Shown: piece after piece, positions 42,176 through 50,987 of the stretch
Layout: the number at the start of each line of letters is the position of its first letter
How positions within the stretch are numbered: the stretch's first letter is position 1
Assembly: GCA_020635795.1 (NCBI GenBank)
Contig: JACJZD010000006.1
Location: 42,489 to 106,488, forward strand
Length of the DNA stretch: 64,000 nucleotides
Direction: 5' to 3'
Source of the DNA: Flavobacteriales bacterium
GTDB taxonomy: Bacteria > Bacteroidota > Bacteroidia > Flavobacteriales_E > Vicingaceae
Notes under the pieces: model-generated
What the model was told of the DNA's origin: nothing
Seen by the model: the letters and a program-made list of their open reading frames with translations, nothing else
Database searches by the model: none
Translations under genes and position numbers: made by a program

Positions 42176-45010
42176 ATGCCTGAAAATACCAAAAAACTTT
42201 TTTTACTCGATGCATTTGCTTTAATCTACAGGGCTTACTTTGCATTTGGCAACAATCAACGATACAATTCTAAAGGCTTAAACACCTCTGCAATGTTGGG
42301 TTTTACCAATACCTTAATTGAAGTGTTGGAAAAACAAAAACCATCACACATTGCGGTGGTATTTGATGCTCCAGGTGGAGCCACCAATCGTGAGGCAGAT
42401 TTTGCAGCTTATAAAGCGGGCAGACAAGAAATGCCTGAGGATATTCGTACAGCTATACCTTACATCAAAGCCATTGTCGAGGCATTTAAAATTCCAATTT
42501 TGTTAAAAGAGGGGTTTGAAGCGGATGATATTATTGGCACGATGGCAAAACATGCCGAAAAAGAAGGGTTTACTACTTACATGATGACTCCTGATAAGGA
42601 TTTTGGGCAGTTGGTGTCAGACAACATTTTTATTTTTAAACCTGCAGCTTTTGGCAAACCAGCCGAAGTAATGGGTGTAAAAGAAGTTTGCGAAAAATTT
42701 GAAGTAGAAAATCCTTTACAGGTTATTGATATTTTAGGCTTGTGGGGTGATGCAGTTGATAATATTCCAGGAATACCTGGTATAGGCGAAAAAACTGCAA
42801 AACTGTTGATACAAAAATACGGCAGTGTTGAGAATTTAATTGCCAATGCCGAAGATTTGAAAGGAAAACAAAAAGAAAACGTCATCAATTTTGCTGAGCA
42901 AGGCTTGTTATCAAAAAAATTAGCTACCATTATTTTAGATGTTCCTGTTGAATATAGTTTTGACGAACTAATATTGGAAGAACCCGATGAACAAAAAATA
43001 ACAGAATTGTTTGCCGAATTGGAATTTAGAAACTTAGCCAAACGAGTGCTGGGTAAGGAAATTCAAATTACTCCAACAGCTCAGGTTGGTACAACACCCA
43101 ACAATGGGCAAATGGATTTGTTTAGCCTCCCCCCAGCCCCCTCCGAAGGAGGGGGAGACCAACTCCAAAAAAATAATGAAGAAGAAGTTGTTGAAGCTGG
43201 AAAAAATATTGAAAATGTTTCACACACTTATTTATTAATTGATACCCCTCAAAAAAGAGCCGATTTAATTTCGAAATTGGAAAAGCAAAAATCGTTTTGT
43301 TTTGATACCGAAACTACAGGCTTAAACCCTTTTGAGGCAGAATTGGTGGGGATGTCGTTTTCATACCAACCAACCGAAGGGTATTACATCCCTTTTTCTG
43401 AAAACCAAGAAGAAGCAACAACTATTTTAAAAGAATTCAAGACAGTTTTTGAAAATACGGCCATTGAAAAAATAGGGCAAAACATCAAATACGATATTAA
43501 TGTGTTACACAAATATGGCGTTCGAATAAAAGGAAAGTTGTTTGATACCATGATAGCTCACTTTTTGCTAGAGCCAGACATGCGACACAACATGGATTTA
43601 CTTTCCGAGGCTTATTTAGGCTACAAACCTGTTTCTATCGAAACTTTGATTGGTAAAAAAGGAAAAAATCAATTGAGCATGCGTGATGTTGAGGTTGATA
43701 AAATTGTTGAGTACGCTTGTGAAGATGCTGATATCACCCTTCAATTAAAAAACTACTTTGAGCCCCAATTTACTCCCGAAATAAAAGAGGTGTTTGAAAA
43801 AGTTGAAGCACCTCTAATTACGGTATTGGCAGCGATGGAAAACGAAGGTATTAAGCTGGATGTTGCAGCACTAAAAACGTTTTCTGCCGAGCTGGAAATT
43901 TTAGGAACTAACCTGGAAAAAGATATTTTACAATTGGCAGGAACTACATTTAACATTGATTCCCCGAAACAGTTGGGAGAGGTGTTGTTTGAGTACATGA
44001 AAATTATTGAAAAACCTAAAAAAACCAAAACCGGACAATATGCTACCAACGAAGATGAACTTTCGAAACTGTTAGGGAAACACGACATTATCCCTAAAAT
44101 ATTGGAATACCGTTCGGTAAAAAAATTAAAATCGACTTATGTTGATGCTTTACCAGAATTGGTAAGCCCAACAACAGGAAGAATACATACTAGCTATATG
44201 CAAACAGTTGCATCAACTGGTAGATTGAGTTCGAACAATCCCAACTTACAAAACATTCCTATAAGAACCGAAATGGGGCGAGAAATTAGAAAATCGTTTA
44301 TTGCTAAAAACGACGATTATTTGTTGTTAGCTGCCGATTATTCTCAAATTGAATTACGAATTATTGCTGCCTTGAGTAACGATGAAAACATGCAGCAGGC
44401 TTTTGTAAACAAAGAAGATATACATGCGGCTACAGCTGCAAAAGTGTTTGGTGTTGCTTTAGCTGATGTAGATAGAGAAATGAGAAGCAAAGCCAAAGCG
44501 GTTAATTTTGGAATTATTTACGGACAATCGTCGTTTGGATTGGCACAAAACTTAAACATTTCTAGAGGCGAGGCAAAAGAAATTATCGATACCTATTTCG
44601 CCCAATATCCCAAAATAAAACAATACATGGATGGCAATATTGATTTTGCCAAGGAGCACGGTTATGTAGAAACCATTTTACACCGTAGAAGGTATTTAAA
44701 AGACATCAACTCGAGCAACGCCATCGTTCGTGGTCATGCCGAAAGAAATGCTATTAACGCACCAATACAAGGGTCGGCAGCAGATGTGATAAAAATTGCC
44801 ATGATTAACATTTTTAACGAATTTGAAAAACAACAGTTCAAATCAAAAATGTTGTTGCAGGTGCACGATGAGTTGGTTTTTGAGGTGTATAAACCCGAAC
44901 TAGAAATACTAAAACCAATTATTAGAGATAAAATGGAGCACGCTGTTAAGTTAAGCGTTCCGCTAGAAGTAGAAATGAACGCAGCAAAAAATTGGTTAGA
45001 AGCACATTAA
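42176..45010 (+). CDS. polA: DNA polymerase I (with linker insertion)
   Basis: 944 residues, three domains: 5'-3' nuclease (~5-270; VVFDAPGGATNREADFAAYKA, FEADDIIGTMA, GIPGIGEKTA), 3'-5' exonuclease with intact DxE (~385-560; FCFDTETTGLNP) and family A polymerase (~600-944; LAADYSQIELRI with D721, KAVNFGIIYGQSSFG, VHDELVFEV with D898). Needed for Okazaki fragment maturation and repair. Residues ~317-328 (SLPPAPSEGGG) in the linker between the first two domains derive from a palindromic repeat copy (43125-43158). Confidence 0.97.
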   Translation: MPENTKKLFLLDAFALIYRAYFAFGNNQRYNSKGLNTSAMLGFTNTLIEVLEKQKPSHIAVVFDAPGGATNREADFAAYKAGRQEMPEDIRTAIPYIKAIVEAFKIPILLKEGFEADDIIGTMAKHAEKEGFTTYMMTPDKDFGQLVSDNIFIFKPAAFGKPAEVMGVKEVCEKFEVENPLQVIDILGLWGDAVDNIPGIPGIGEKTAKLLIQKYGSVENLIANAEDLKGKQKENVINFAEQGLLSKKLATIILDVPVEYSFDELILEEPDEQKITELFAELEFRNLAKRVLGKEIQITPTAQVGTTPNNGQMDLFSLPPAPSEGGGDQLQKNNEEEVVEAGKNIENVSHTYLLIDTPQKRADLISKLEKQKSFCFDTETTGLNPFEAELVGMSFSYQPTEGYYIPFSENQEEATTILKEFKTVFENTAIEKIGQNIKYDINVLHKYGVRIKGKLFDTMIAHFLLEPDMRHNMDLLSEAYLGYKPVSIETLIGKKGKNQLSMRDVEVDKIVEYACEDADITLQLKNYFEPQFTPEIKEVFEKVEAPLITVLAAMENEGIKLDVAALKTFSAELEILGTNLEKDILQLAGTTFNIDSPKQLGEVLFEYMKIIEKPKKTKTGQYATNEDELSKLLGKHDIIPKILEYRSVKKLKSTYVDALPELVSPTTGRIHTSYMQTVASTGRLSSNNPNLQNIPIRTEMGREIRKSFIAKNDDYLLLAADYSQIELRIIAALSNDENMQQAFVNKEDIHAATAAKVFGVALADVDREMRSKAKAVNFGIIYGQSSFGLAQNLNISRGEAKEIIDTYFAQYPKIKQYMDGNIDFAKEHGYVETILHRRRYLKDINSSNAIVRGHAERNAINAPIQGSAADVIKIAMINIFNEFEKQQFKSKMLLQVHDELVFEVYKPELEILKPIIRDKMEHAVKLSVPLEVEMNAAKNWLEAH
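43125..43158. repeat. Dispersed palindromic repeat, copy A5, inside polA
   Basis: CCCCCTCCGAAGGAGGGGG preceded by CTCCCCCCAG, in frame within polA. GC content is very different from the surrounding polA sequence. Confidence 0.7.
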
Positions 45011-45015
45011 TTTTA

Positions 45016-45023
45016 TATATTTG
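45016..45023 (+). promoter_or_regulatory. Candidate -7 element for the lipoprotein after polA
   Basis: TATATTTG, 23 nt before the ATG at 45047. Confidence 0.4.
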
Positions 45024-45046
45024 AACAAGTTAAAAAAATTGTAAAA

Positions 45047-45919
45047 ATGAAATATTTACCATTATTTATCATCTCTTTTGCTTTGTTTGCTTGTGGCGGA
45101 GCTGCAACAGAAGATGACGACAGTACAACAACAGAGGTTGATTCTGACGCGACCAACGAAAGAATTGACAAGGCTAAAAAAATATTCTACACCATTCCGT
45201 CGCCATTCGAAACGGCTTTAATTTTTGAAAGCTCAGGGGTAAGCTACAACATTGGGTTATTAAACCCAATCGATAATGTTAGCAATTACTCTACAAGTGT
45301 AAAACAAGCGTTGAATTTTGGGGTGTACGGTGCAGATTTAAGTTATGCCAACATTTTCGACCAATCGCAACAATGTATGTTTTACATGAATAGCGCTAAA
45401 AAATTAGCCGACCAATTGGGTGTTACTGCTGCTTTTGATGTAGAAACCATTGAGCGTATTGAACGAAATTTAAACAATAGAGATTCGTTAATGAACATTA
45501 TCAACGATTCTTACTGGATAGCAGATTCGCACTTAAAAGAAAACCAACAAGATTATTTATCGGCAATGATTATTGCTGGTGGCTGGATTGAAGGCTTGTA
45601 TTTAGGCTCTGCTACTTTGCGAAAAGACAAACCAAGTGAAGCAATTATGAAAACCATTGCTGACCAAAAATATTCGATGAATAATTTAATTGGATTAATG
45701 GATTTATATAGTCATGAAGAGGTAACTAAGCTAAAAACAAAACTGATGACGCTAAAATCTTCTTTTGATAAAATAACCGAAAAAACTACTGCAACTACGG
45801 TTAATAATGATGCAGATGTCGCAGAAATTGGTGGTGGTTCAACACTTGAATATACACCTGAAACCATCATGGAAATAGCTAATAATGTTAAAACGATAAG
45901 AAATGAAATCATTGAATAA
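45047..45919 (+). CDS. Hypothetical lipoprotein
   Basis: 290 residues. Lipobox YLPLFIISFALFAC (Cys 16), then an acidic Thr/Asp linker (ATEDDDSTTTEVDSDATNE), then a mainly helical domain (KAKKIFYTIPSPFETALIFES, MNLIGLMDLYSHEEV). No family recognised. The next ORF overlaps by 17 nt, so the two exported proteins are coupled. Confidence 0.7.
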   Translation: MKYLPLFIISFALFACGGAATEDDDSTTTEVDSDATNERIDKAKKIFYTIPSPFETALIFESSGVSYNIGLLNPIDNVSNYSTSVKQALNFGVYGADLSYANIFDQSQQCMFYMNSAKKLADQLGVTAAFDVETIERIERNLNNRDSLMNIINDSYWIADSHLKENQQDYLSAMIIAGGWIEGLYLGSATLRKDKPSEAIMKTIADQKYSMNNLIGLMDLYSHEEVTKLKTKLMTLKSSFDKITEKTTATTVNNDADVAEIGGGSTLEYTPETIMEIANNVKTIRNEIIE

Positions 45920-46385
45920 AACGTTTATTTATAGTGCATTAGTTTTCATTTGTATTGGATTAACCAATCAGGCATTTAGCCAATGTACTTCATTTACAAA
46001 AAAACAGGGTTTTCCAGCACTTGCTCCTTTTATACACAACGGACAAATTACCAGTACCAAGTTTATGCCTGGCGATGAGGCTGATATTGAAATGACTTTT
46101 AACGCAGGGAGTGATTATAGAGTTTTGGTTGTTTTTCAGGAAGTGTTGGGAGATGTTATTTTTAAAGTAAAAGACAAAACAGGTAAAGTATTATACACTA
46201 GTAAAGCGGGAGATGCAACACCTTTTTGGGATTTTAGAGTAAACACTACACAACAATTAATGGTTTCAGTTGCTGTTCCTAAAATGGACGAAAAAACCAA
46301 TAAAATTTTACCCCAAGGTTGTATATCTGTGTTGGTTGGATTTAAACCTCAAGAAAATAATTCGAAAGTTAAAATGATGAAGTAA
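45903..46385 (+). CDS. Hypothetical exported protein
   Basis: 160 residues. Signal peptide (TFIYSALVFICIGLTNQAFSQ) then a beta-rich domain (YRVLVVFQEVLGDVIFKVKD, FWDFRVNTTQQLMVSVAVP). Two Cys in the mature part. No family recognised. Starts within the 3' end of the preceding lipoprotein gene. Confidence 0.7.
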   Translation: MKSLNKTFIYSALVFICIGLTNQAFSQCTSFTKKQGFPALAPFIHNGQITSTKFMPGDEADIEMTFNAGSDYRVLVVFQEVLGDVIFKVKDKTGKVLYTSKAGDATPFWDFRVNTTQQLMVSVAVPKMDEKTNKILPQGCISVLVGFKPQENNSKVKMMK

Positions 46386-46403
46386 AATATCTTCTAAAAA
46401 AGT

Positions 46404-46411
46404 TACTTTTG
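46404..46411 (+). promoter_or_regulatory. -7 element 4 nt before the glyS start codon
   Basis: TACTTTTG, then CCGC, then ATG (46416). Predicted leaderless transcript. Confidence 0.5.
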
Positions 46412-46415
46412 CCGC

Positions 46416-47951
46416 ATGGCAACAAATGAAGATAATCTAAAAAAAATCATATCTCACGCTAAAGAGTATGGATATGTATTTCAATCAAGTGAAATTTACG
46501 ATGGTTTAAGTGCTGTTTACGACTACGGTCAGTTGGGTAGCGAACTTAAAAAAAACATCAAAGAATATTGGTGGAAAGCAATGGTGCAAATGCACGACAA
46601 TATTGTGGGTATCGATGCTGCAATATTTATGCATCCTGAAACTTGGAAAGCATCTGGTCATGTTGATGCTTTTAATGATCCGTTGATTGATAACAAAGAC
46701 TCCAAAAAAAGATACCGTGCCGATGTTTTAATTGAAGAATACATTGGTAAAATTGAAGCAAAAAACGAAAAAGAAGCAGAAAAAGCTCAAGCTCGTTTTG
46801 GCGATGCCTTTAATCGAGAACAGTTTTTGGCTACCAACCCAAATGTTTTGCGAAACCAAGCAAAAATCGATGAAATAAACGTTCGATTTAAGGCTTGCAT
46901 GAACAGTGAAGATTTAGCTGGGGTTAAAAAATTAATTGAAGATTTAGAAATTGCTTGTCCTATCAGCGGTTCAAAAAATTGGACTGATGTAAAACAGTTT
47001 AACTTGATGTTTAGTACCGAAATAGGTTCGGTTTCCGAAACGGCTAACAAAATATATTTACGACCAGAAACCGCACAAGGTATTTTTGTAAACTTCTTAA
47101 ACGTGCAAAAAACTGGGCGAATGAAAATTCCGTTTGGTATTGCCCAAATAGGTAAAGCGTTTAGAAACGAGATTGTTGCTCGTCAGTTTATATTCCGTAT
47201 GCGTGAGTTTGAACAAATGGAAATGCAATTTTTTGTGCGGCCTGGCGAAGAAATGAAATGGTACGAATACTGGAAAAACGAACGTATAAAGTGGCACAAA
47301 TCGTTGGGTATTGATGAAAAATATTACCGTTTTCACGACCACATTAAATTGGCTCACTATGCCAATGCAGCTTGCGATATTGAATTCAATTTTCCAATGG
47401 GATTTAAAGAGTTGGAAGGAATACATTCAAGAACCGATTTCGATTTAAAACAGCACGAAAAACATTCAGGAAAAAAATTACAGTATTTTGATGCCGAACT
47501 AAACGAAAACTATGTGCCTTACGTGGTAGAAACTTCGGTTGGTTTAGACCGAACATTTTTAGCCATTTTATCTTCGGCATTTGACGAACAACAATTGGAA
47601 GACGGTTCGGATAGGGTGGTGTTAAAACTTCCTGCAATTTTAGCACCGATAAAAGTGGCGGTTTTCCCATTAATTAAAAAAGATGGGTTACCTGAAAAAG
47701 CCCGTGAAATTATTGACGAATTGAAGTTTGATTACAACTGCCAGTACGACGAGAAAGACTCTGTTGGTAAACGTTACAGACGACAAGATGCTATAGGAAC
47801 GCCTTATTGCATTACAGTTGACCACCAAACCATAGAAGATAATACTGTAACTGTTCGTGATAGAGATACCATGGAGCAACAACGTATAAATATTACTGAA
47901 ATAGCCGGCTTACTAAAAGAAAAGTTGGATATTAGAAAGTGGTTGGGATAG
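46416..47951 (+). CDS. glyS: Glycyl-tRNA synthetase (class II, single-chain alpha2 type)
   Basis: 511 residues of the archaeal/eukaryotic-like dimeric GlyRS found in Bacteroidota, not the alpha2beta2 GlyQ/GlyS type. Class II motifs: YLRPETAQGIFVNFLNV, FGIAQIGKAFRNEI (motif 2 area), FRMREFEQMEMQFFV, and VVETSVGLDRTFLAIL (motif 3). C-terminal anticodon-binding domain ~400-511 (KVAVFPLIKKDGLPEKAREI). Charges tRNA-Gly. Confidence 0.95.
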   Translation: MATNEDNLKKIISHAKEYGYVFQSSEIYDGLSAVYDYGQLGSELKKNIKEYWWKAMVQMHDNIVGIDAAIFMHPETWKASGHVDAFNDPLIDNKDSKKRYRADVLIEEYIGKIEAKNEKEAEKAQARFGDAFNREQFLATNPNVLRNQAKIDEINVRFKACMNSEDLAGVKKLIEDLEIACPISGSKNWTDVKQFNLMFSTEIGSVSETANKIYLRPETAQGIFVNFLNVQKTGRMKIPFGIAQIGKAFRNEIVARQFIFRMREFEQMEMQFFVRPGEEMKWYEYWKNERIKWHKSLGIDEKYYRFHDHIKLAHYANAACDIEFNFPMGFKELEGIHSRTDFDLKQHEKHSGKKLQYFDAELNENYVPYVVETSVGLDRTFLAILSSAFDEQQLEDGSDRVVLKLPAILAPIKVAVFPLIKKDGLPEKAREIIDELKFDYNCQYDEKDSVGKRYRRQDAIGTPYCITVDHQTIEDNTVTVRDRDTMEQQRINITEIAGLLKEKLDIRKWLG

Positions 47952-47956
47952 TTTTC

Positions 47957-48110
47957 CTACGTCATGGCGGGCTTGACCCGTCATCTTTTTTGTCACATTG
48001 AGCTTGTCGAAATGTTGTCGAAGGGTTTCCAACCATCTTCATGTCATTCTGAGCTTGTCGAAGAATATTTAATTTACAAGATGTTTCGACAGGCCAACAT
48101 GACAAAATCA
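47957..48110. repeat. Cluster of family B palindromic repeat fragments
   Basis: Contains GGCGGGCTTGACCCGTC, two copies of TTGAGCTTGTCGAA-type sequence (near 47998 and 48049) and an opposed TTTCGACAGGCCAACATGAC. Non-coding, between glyS and the DinB gene. Confidence 0.65.
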
Positions 48111-48596
48111 TCATATCGTTTTAGCCCCAAGTATTTTACACAACAAACCAATGTGTCCAATGTGCCCACCTTCGTGCCTAATGTGATGATAAATAATTTG
48201 AAGTTTATCAGGTCCTTTTTTAAAATCTAACCCAACATGATTGGGCTGTTTTAGCTCATCGTCTGACAATGATTTTATCACTTCTAAAGATTGAGCATGA
48301 ACGCTTTTTAAACTTTCTTTTATTTCATCAATACTTGGGATTTCAGTTGTTGTTGGTTTACCTATACTAAACTTTTCTAACCAAGAAATATCAGCACTTT
48401 GGTTAGCACAGGCTTTTAATATCAAATAATTTTGTGCCCAAGCCATGTGGCACAATTCCCAAGCAACAGAATTTAATTGTTGTCCATTTACCGTTGGATT
48501 TTCGTACCACAACGATTTATCTAATTTCGATAAATAAAAATAAAGTAAATCTCTGGTGTTATCAGTTGCTTCGGCTAATGTTTCTGAAGTTGTCAT
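48111..48596 (-). CDS. DinB-family protein
   Basis: 161 residues. Four-helix DinB fold with the three His metal ligands implied: LNSVAWELCHMAWAQNYLI near the middle and IIYHHIRHEGGHIGHIGLL at the C-terminus. Related proteins are thiol-dependent transferases (BshC partners, bacillithiol/mycothiol transferases) and damage-induced proteins. Substrate unknown. Confidence 0.85.
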   Translation of the reverse strand: MTTSETLAEATDNTRDLLYFYLSKLDKSLWYENPTVNGQQLNSVAWELCHMAWAQNYLILKACANQSADISWLEKFSIGKPTTTEIPSIDEIKESLKSVHAQSLEVIKSLSDDELKQPNHVGLDFKKGPDKLQIIYHHIRHEGGHIGHIGLLCKILGAKTI

Positions 48597-48665
48597 ATCA
48601 AATGTTTGTTAAATGTACTTATTTTTCATGCTCAATAAAGAGTAATTTTACAAAAAGCAAACCCC

Positions 48666-49397
48666 ATGTTCGAAAAATACTACCTGTTTTATATTCTTGC
48701 TTTTGTAGCCGAAGTTATTGGGACAGTTAGTGGTTTTGGTTCTTCTATATTGTTTGTGCCAATTGCTTCGCTATTTTTCGATTTTCGAATTGTGCTGGGT
48801 ATTACCGCATTGTTTCATGTGTTTAGCAACATCTCTAAAATAGTTTTATTTCGAAAAGGCATAGACAAAAACATTGCGCTGCGACTAGGTATTCCTGCTG
48901 TAATTTTTGTTGTTATTGGGGCATTTTTAAGCAAAATAATTCCTGTAGTGGAGCTAGAATTAATCATGAGTGTATTATTAATTGTGCTATCGGTATATTT
49001 AATTTTTTTTAGTAACAAAACCTTAAAAACCTCCAATCAAAATTTATATGTTGGAGGAACAGTTTCGGGATTATTGGCAGGTTTAATAGGTACAGGCGGA
49101 GCAATTAGAGGGTTAACCTTAACTGCCTTTAATTTAGAAAAAGACATTTTTATAGCCACTTCTGCCTTAATTGATTTAGGTGTAGATTCTAGCCGAACGG
49201 TAGTTTATTTTCTTAACGGTTATTTAGAAAAAGAATTTTTAATAACCATACCAGTGCTTATTGTTATTAGTTTTATAGGCAGTTGGGTGGGCAAACTTAT
49301 TCTGCATAAAGTTCCTCAGCAAATGTTCAGAATTTTTGTTTTGGTGTTAATTGTTCTTACTTCGATTTTCCAAATCGGAAAATTTTTAGTCAACTAA
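48666..49397 (+). CDS. TSUP-family transporter (TauE/SafE)
   Basis: 243 residues, about eight hydrophobic helices in two halves. GTVSGFGSSILFVPIASLFF and GTVSGLLAGLIGTGGAIRGLTL are the paired glycine-rich TSUP motifs. Family members export sulfite, sulfoacetate or related anions. It precedes the sulfur/methionine operon by 540 nt on the same strand, so sulfite handling is plausible, but the promoter at 49494 makes it a separate unit. Confidence 0.88.
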   Translation: MFEKYYLFYILAFVAEVIGTVSGFGSSILFVPIASLFFDFRIVLGITALFHVFSNISKIVLFRKGIDKNIALRLGIPAVIFVVIGAFLSKIIPVVELELIMSVLLIVLSVYLIFFSNKTLKTSNQNLYVGGTVSGLLAGLIGTGGAIRGLTLTAFNLEKDIFIATSALIDLGVDSSRTVVYFLNGYLEKEFLITIPVLIVISFIGSWVGKLILHKVPQQMFRIFVLVLIVLTSIFQIGKFLVN

Positions 49398-49565
49398 AGT
49401 AATTTGAATCAAAATAAAATATTGTAAATAACATATTTTACAATAAATAACAATCAAATTTTATTTTTTAATTATAAAATACAGAACAATGTTTTGATGT
49501 TAAATTTTAATTTGTACATTTGCCTCAGAATTCAAATCACCATTTTTAAATAAAATTGTGTTTGA
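49398..49565. other. AT-rich promoter region of the sulfur operon
   Basis: 168 nt without ORF before the riboswitch. The promoter is at 49494-49522. AATAACA/ATATTTTACAATAAATAACAA-type AT-rich sequence upstream may help activation. I see no other feature. Confidence 0.6.
49494..49522 (+). promoter_or_regulatory. Promoter of the sulfur/methionine operon
   Basis: TTG (49494-49496), 18-nt spacer, TACATTTG (49515-49522): full Bacteroidota consensus. Transcription would begin near 49527, about 410 nt before metX, so the leader holds the riboswitch, the Cys-rich ORF and two hairpins. Confidence 0.7.
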
Positions 49566-49687
49566 TTTATAAAGAAGAAGCGAGAGAATAGGCTCTACGA
49601 CCTTCTGGCAACCAACTAAAAGTCCGTCAGCTGACGGATTGGAAAACCGGTGCCAAATCCTATCCCGAATAGTCGGGGAAATATAAA
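49566..49687 (+). ncRNA. SAM riboswitch (SAM-I clan, S-box-like)
   Basis: S-box hallmarks in order: GAGAGAATAGGCTC (5' region after P1), CTGGCAACC (49605-49613, the conserved GGCAACC kink/pseudoknot segment), a P3 hairpin TCCGTCAGCTGACGGA (49623-49638), GGTGCCAAATCC (49649-49660; consensus GGUGCUAAAUCC) and a P4 hairpin CCCGA-ATAG-TCGGG (49664-49677). P1 can form from TTTATA (49566-49571) and TATAAA (49682-49687). Binding SAM should lower expression of methionine genes downstream. The output mechanism is not a plain terminator; no U-tract follows directly. Confidence 0.8.
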
Positions 49688-49701
49688 TAAAAAGGCAAAA
49701 A

Positions 49702-49827
49702 ATGGTAAACAGTACAAAAAATCAGAAAAACAAAACACTAAACCCCACGAGGGCTTTAGTCAATTCTAAAAAGTTACTTTCAACAGTAATTTTTAAAATG
49801 TGTTGCATGTGTTGTTGCATTTGCTAA
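49702..49827 (+). CDS. 41-residue leader peptide ending in a Cys cluster
   Basis: ATG at 49702, TAA at 49825-49827. The peptide is basic in its first half and ends KMCCMCCCIC: six Cys codons in the last eight. It lies 14 nt after the riboswitch P1 and is followed by two stem-loops (49829-49869, 49871-49898) and metX. Poly-Cys uORFs that sense cysteine by attenuation are established in mycobacteria; finding one behind a SAM riboswitch in front of sulfate/Met genes makes a leader-peptide role likely. It may also simply be a riboswitch-adjacent chance ORF. A hairpin at 49737-49760 lies within it. Confidence 0.6.
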   Translation: MVNSTKNQKNKTLNPTRALVNSKKLLSTVIFKMCCMCCCIC

Positions 49828-49828
49828 C

Positions 49829-49898
49829 ACATCTTTATTTCAATTAAATTTTCTCGAAATCAAAGATGTAAGCTTTCCAAAAAAGTAATGGAAATGCT
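49829..49898 (+). promoter_or_regulatory. Two stem-loops after the Cys leader ORF (candidate attenuator)
   Basis: Stem 1: ACATCTTT (49829-49836) with AAAGATGT (49862-49869), extended by ATTTC/GAAAT. Stem 2: AGCTTTCC (49871-49878) with GGAAATGCT (49890-49898, one bulge). The 5' arm of stem 1 begins one base after the stop codon of the leader ORF, so a ribosome paused on the Cys codons (49801-49824) would cover it. Confidence 0.55.
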
Positions 49899-49937
49899 AT
49901 ATCCTGTTTTTACGATTTAAAAATCTCAAATAAAATT

Positions 49938-50987
49938 ATGTCAGTACAAGTATTTAAAAATAACACAAAATTTCAGTTAGAATCGGGTAAAATTTTACCA
50001 ACATTTGAACTTGCTTATACCACAAATGGCAAGTTAAACGAGGCAAAAGACAATGTTATTTGGATTACTCACGCTTTAACAGCAAACGCTAATCCTGAAG
50101 AATGGTGGAGTGGTTTAGTAGGTAAAGGAAAATTTTACAACTCCGAAAAACACTTTATTGTTTGTGCCAATGTGTTGGGTTCAAATTATGGTTCTACCAA
50201 TCCATTAGCTGTAAATCCAGAAAATGGCAACAAGTATTACCACAATTTTCCTGAACTCACTATACGCGATATTGTAAATGCTTTTGAGTTGTTACGTCAA
50301 CATTTGGGCATTACCAAAATCAACACCTTATTGGGTGGTTCCTTGGGTGGTCAGCAAGCTGTGGAATGGGCAATACAACAGCCCAACGTAATTGAAAACT
50401 TGTTTTTAATCGCAACCAATGCTCAACATTCTGCTTGGGGAATTGCCTTTAACGAAACACAACGATTGGCAATTAAAGCCGACAGAACATGGTTTTCGTA
50501 TAGTGATGATGCTGGTTTAAAAGGCTTAAAAGCTGCTAGAGCAATAGCTTTATTGAGCTACAGAAATTACAATACCTATCAAACAACTCAAGAAGATAAT
50601 GCAGAAAAACGGGGTGATTATAAAGCGTCTTCTTACCAAAATTATCAAGGTGATAAGTTGGTAAACAGGTTTAACGCTTTTTCTTATTGGCACTTAACCA
50701 AAGTAATGGACAGCCATAATGTTGGTAGAAACAGAGGTGGAGTAGAAAAAGCCTTGGGGTTAATTCAAGCAAAAACACTTGTAGTGGCTATTAATTCCGA
50801 CATCCTTTTTCCTGTTTCGGAATCGGTTAGGTTGCACGAAAACATCAAAAACAGTGAATTAGAAATTATCGATTCGTTGTACGGACACGATGGATTTTTA
50901 ATAGAAACAGAACAGTTAAAAACAATATTTGAAAATTTTTATATCAGTAAAAAATTAAAAAAAGAGATTTATGAGTACGCAAACTAA
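49938..50987 (+). CDS. metX: Homoserine O-acetyltransferase
   Basis: Acetylates homoserine from acetyl-CoA at the start of methionine synthesis. 349 residues, alpha/beta hydrolase fold: LLGGSLGGQQAVEWA with nucleophile S135, NSDILFP with D288, YGHDGFL with H317. ITHALTANA and GSNYGSTNPL match MetX. First gene after the riboswitch and leader ORF. The next gene starts 17 nt inside its end. MetX members can be succinyltransferases; the partner sulfhydrylase is at 57808. Confidence 0.94.
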   Translation: MSVQVFKNNTKFQLESGKILPTFELAYTTNGKLNEAKDNVIWITHALTANANPEEWWSGLVGKGKFYNSEKHFIVCANVLGSNYGSTNPLAVNPENGNKYYHNFPELTIRDIVNAFELLRQHLGITKINTLLGGSLGGQQAVEWAIQQPNVIENLFLIATNAQHSAWGIAFNETQRLAIKADRTWFSYSDDAGLKGLKAARAIALLSYRNYNTYQTTQEDNAEKRGDYKASSYQNYQGDKLVNRFNAFSYWHLTKVMDSHNVGRNRGGVEKALGLIQAKTLVVAINSDILFPVSESVRLHENIKNSELEIIDSLYGHDGFLIETEQLKTIFENFYISKKLKKEIYEYAN

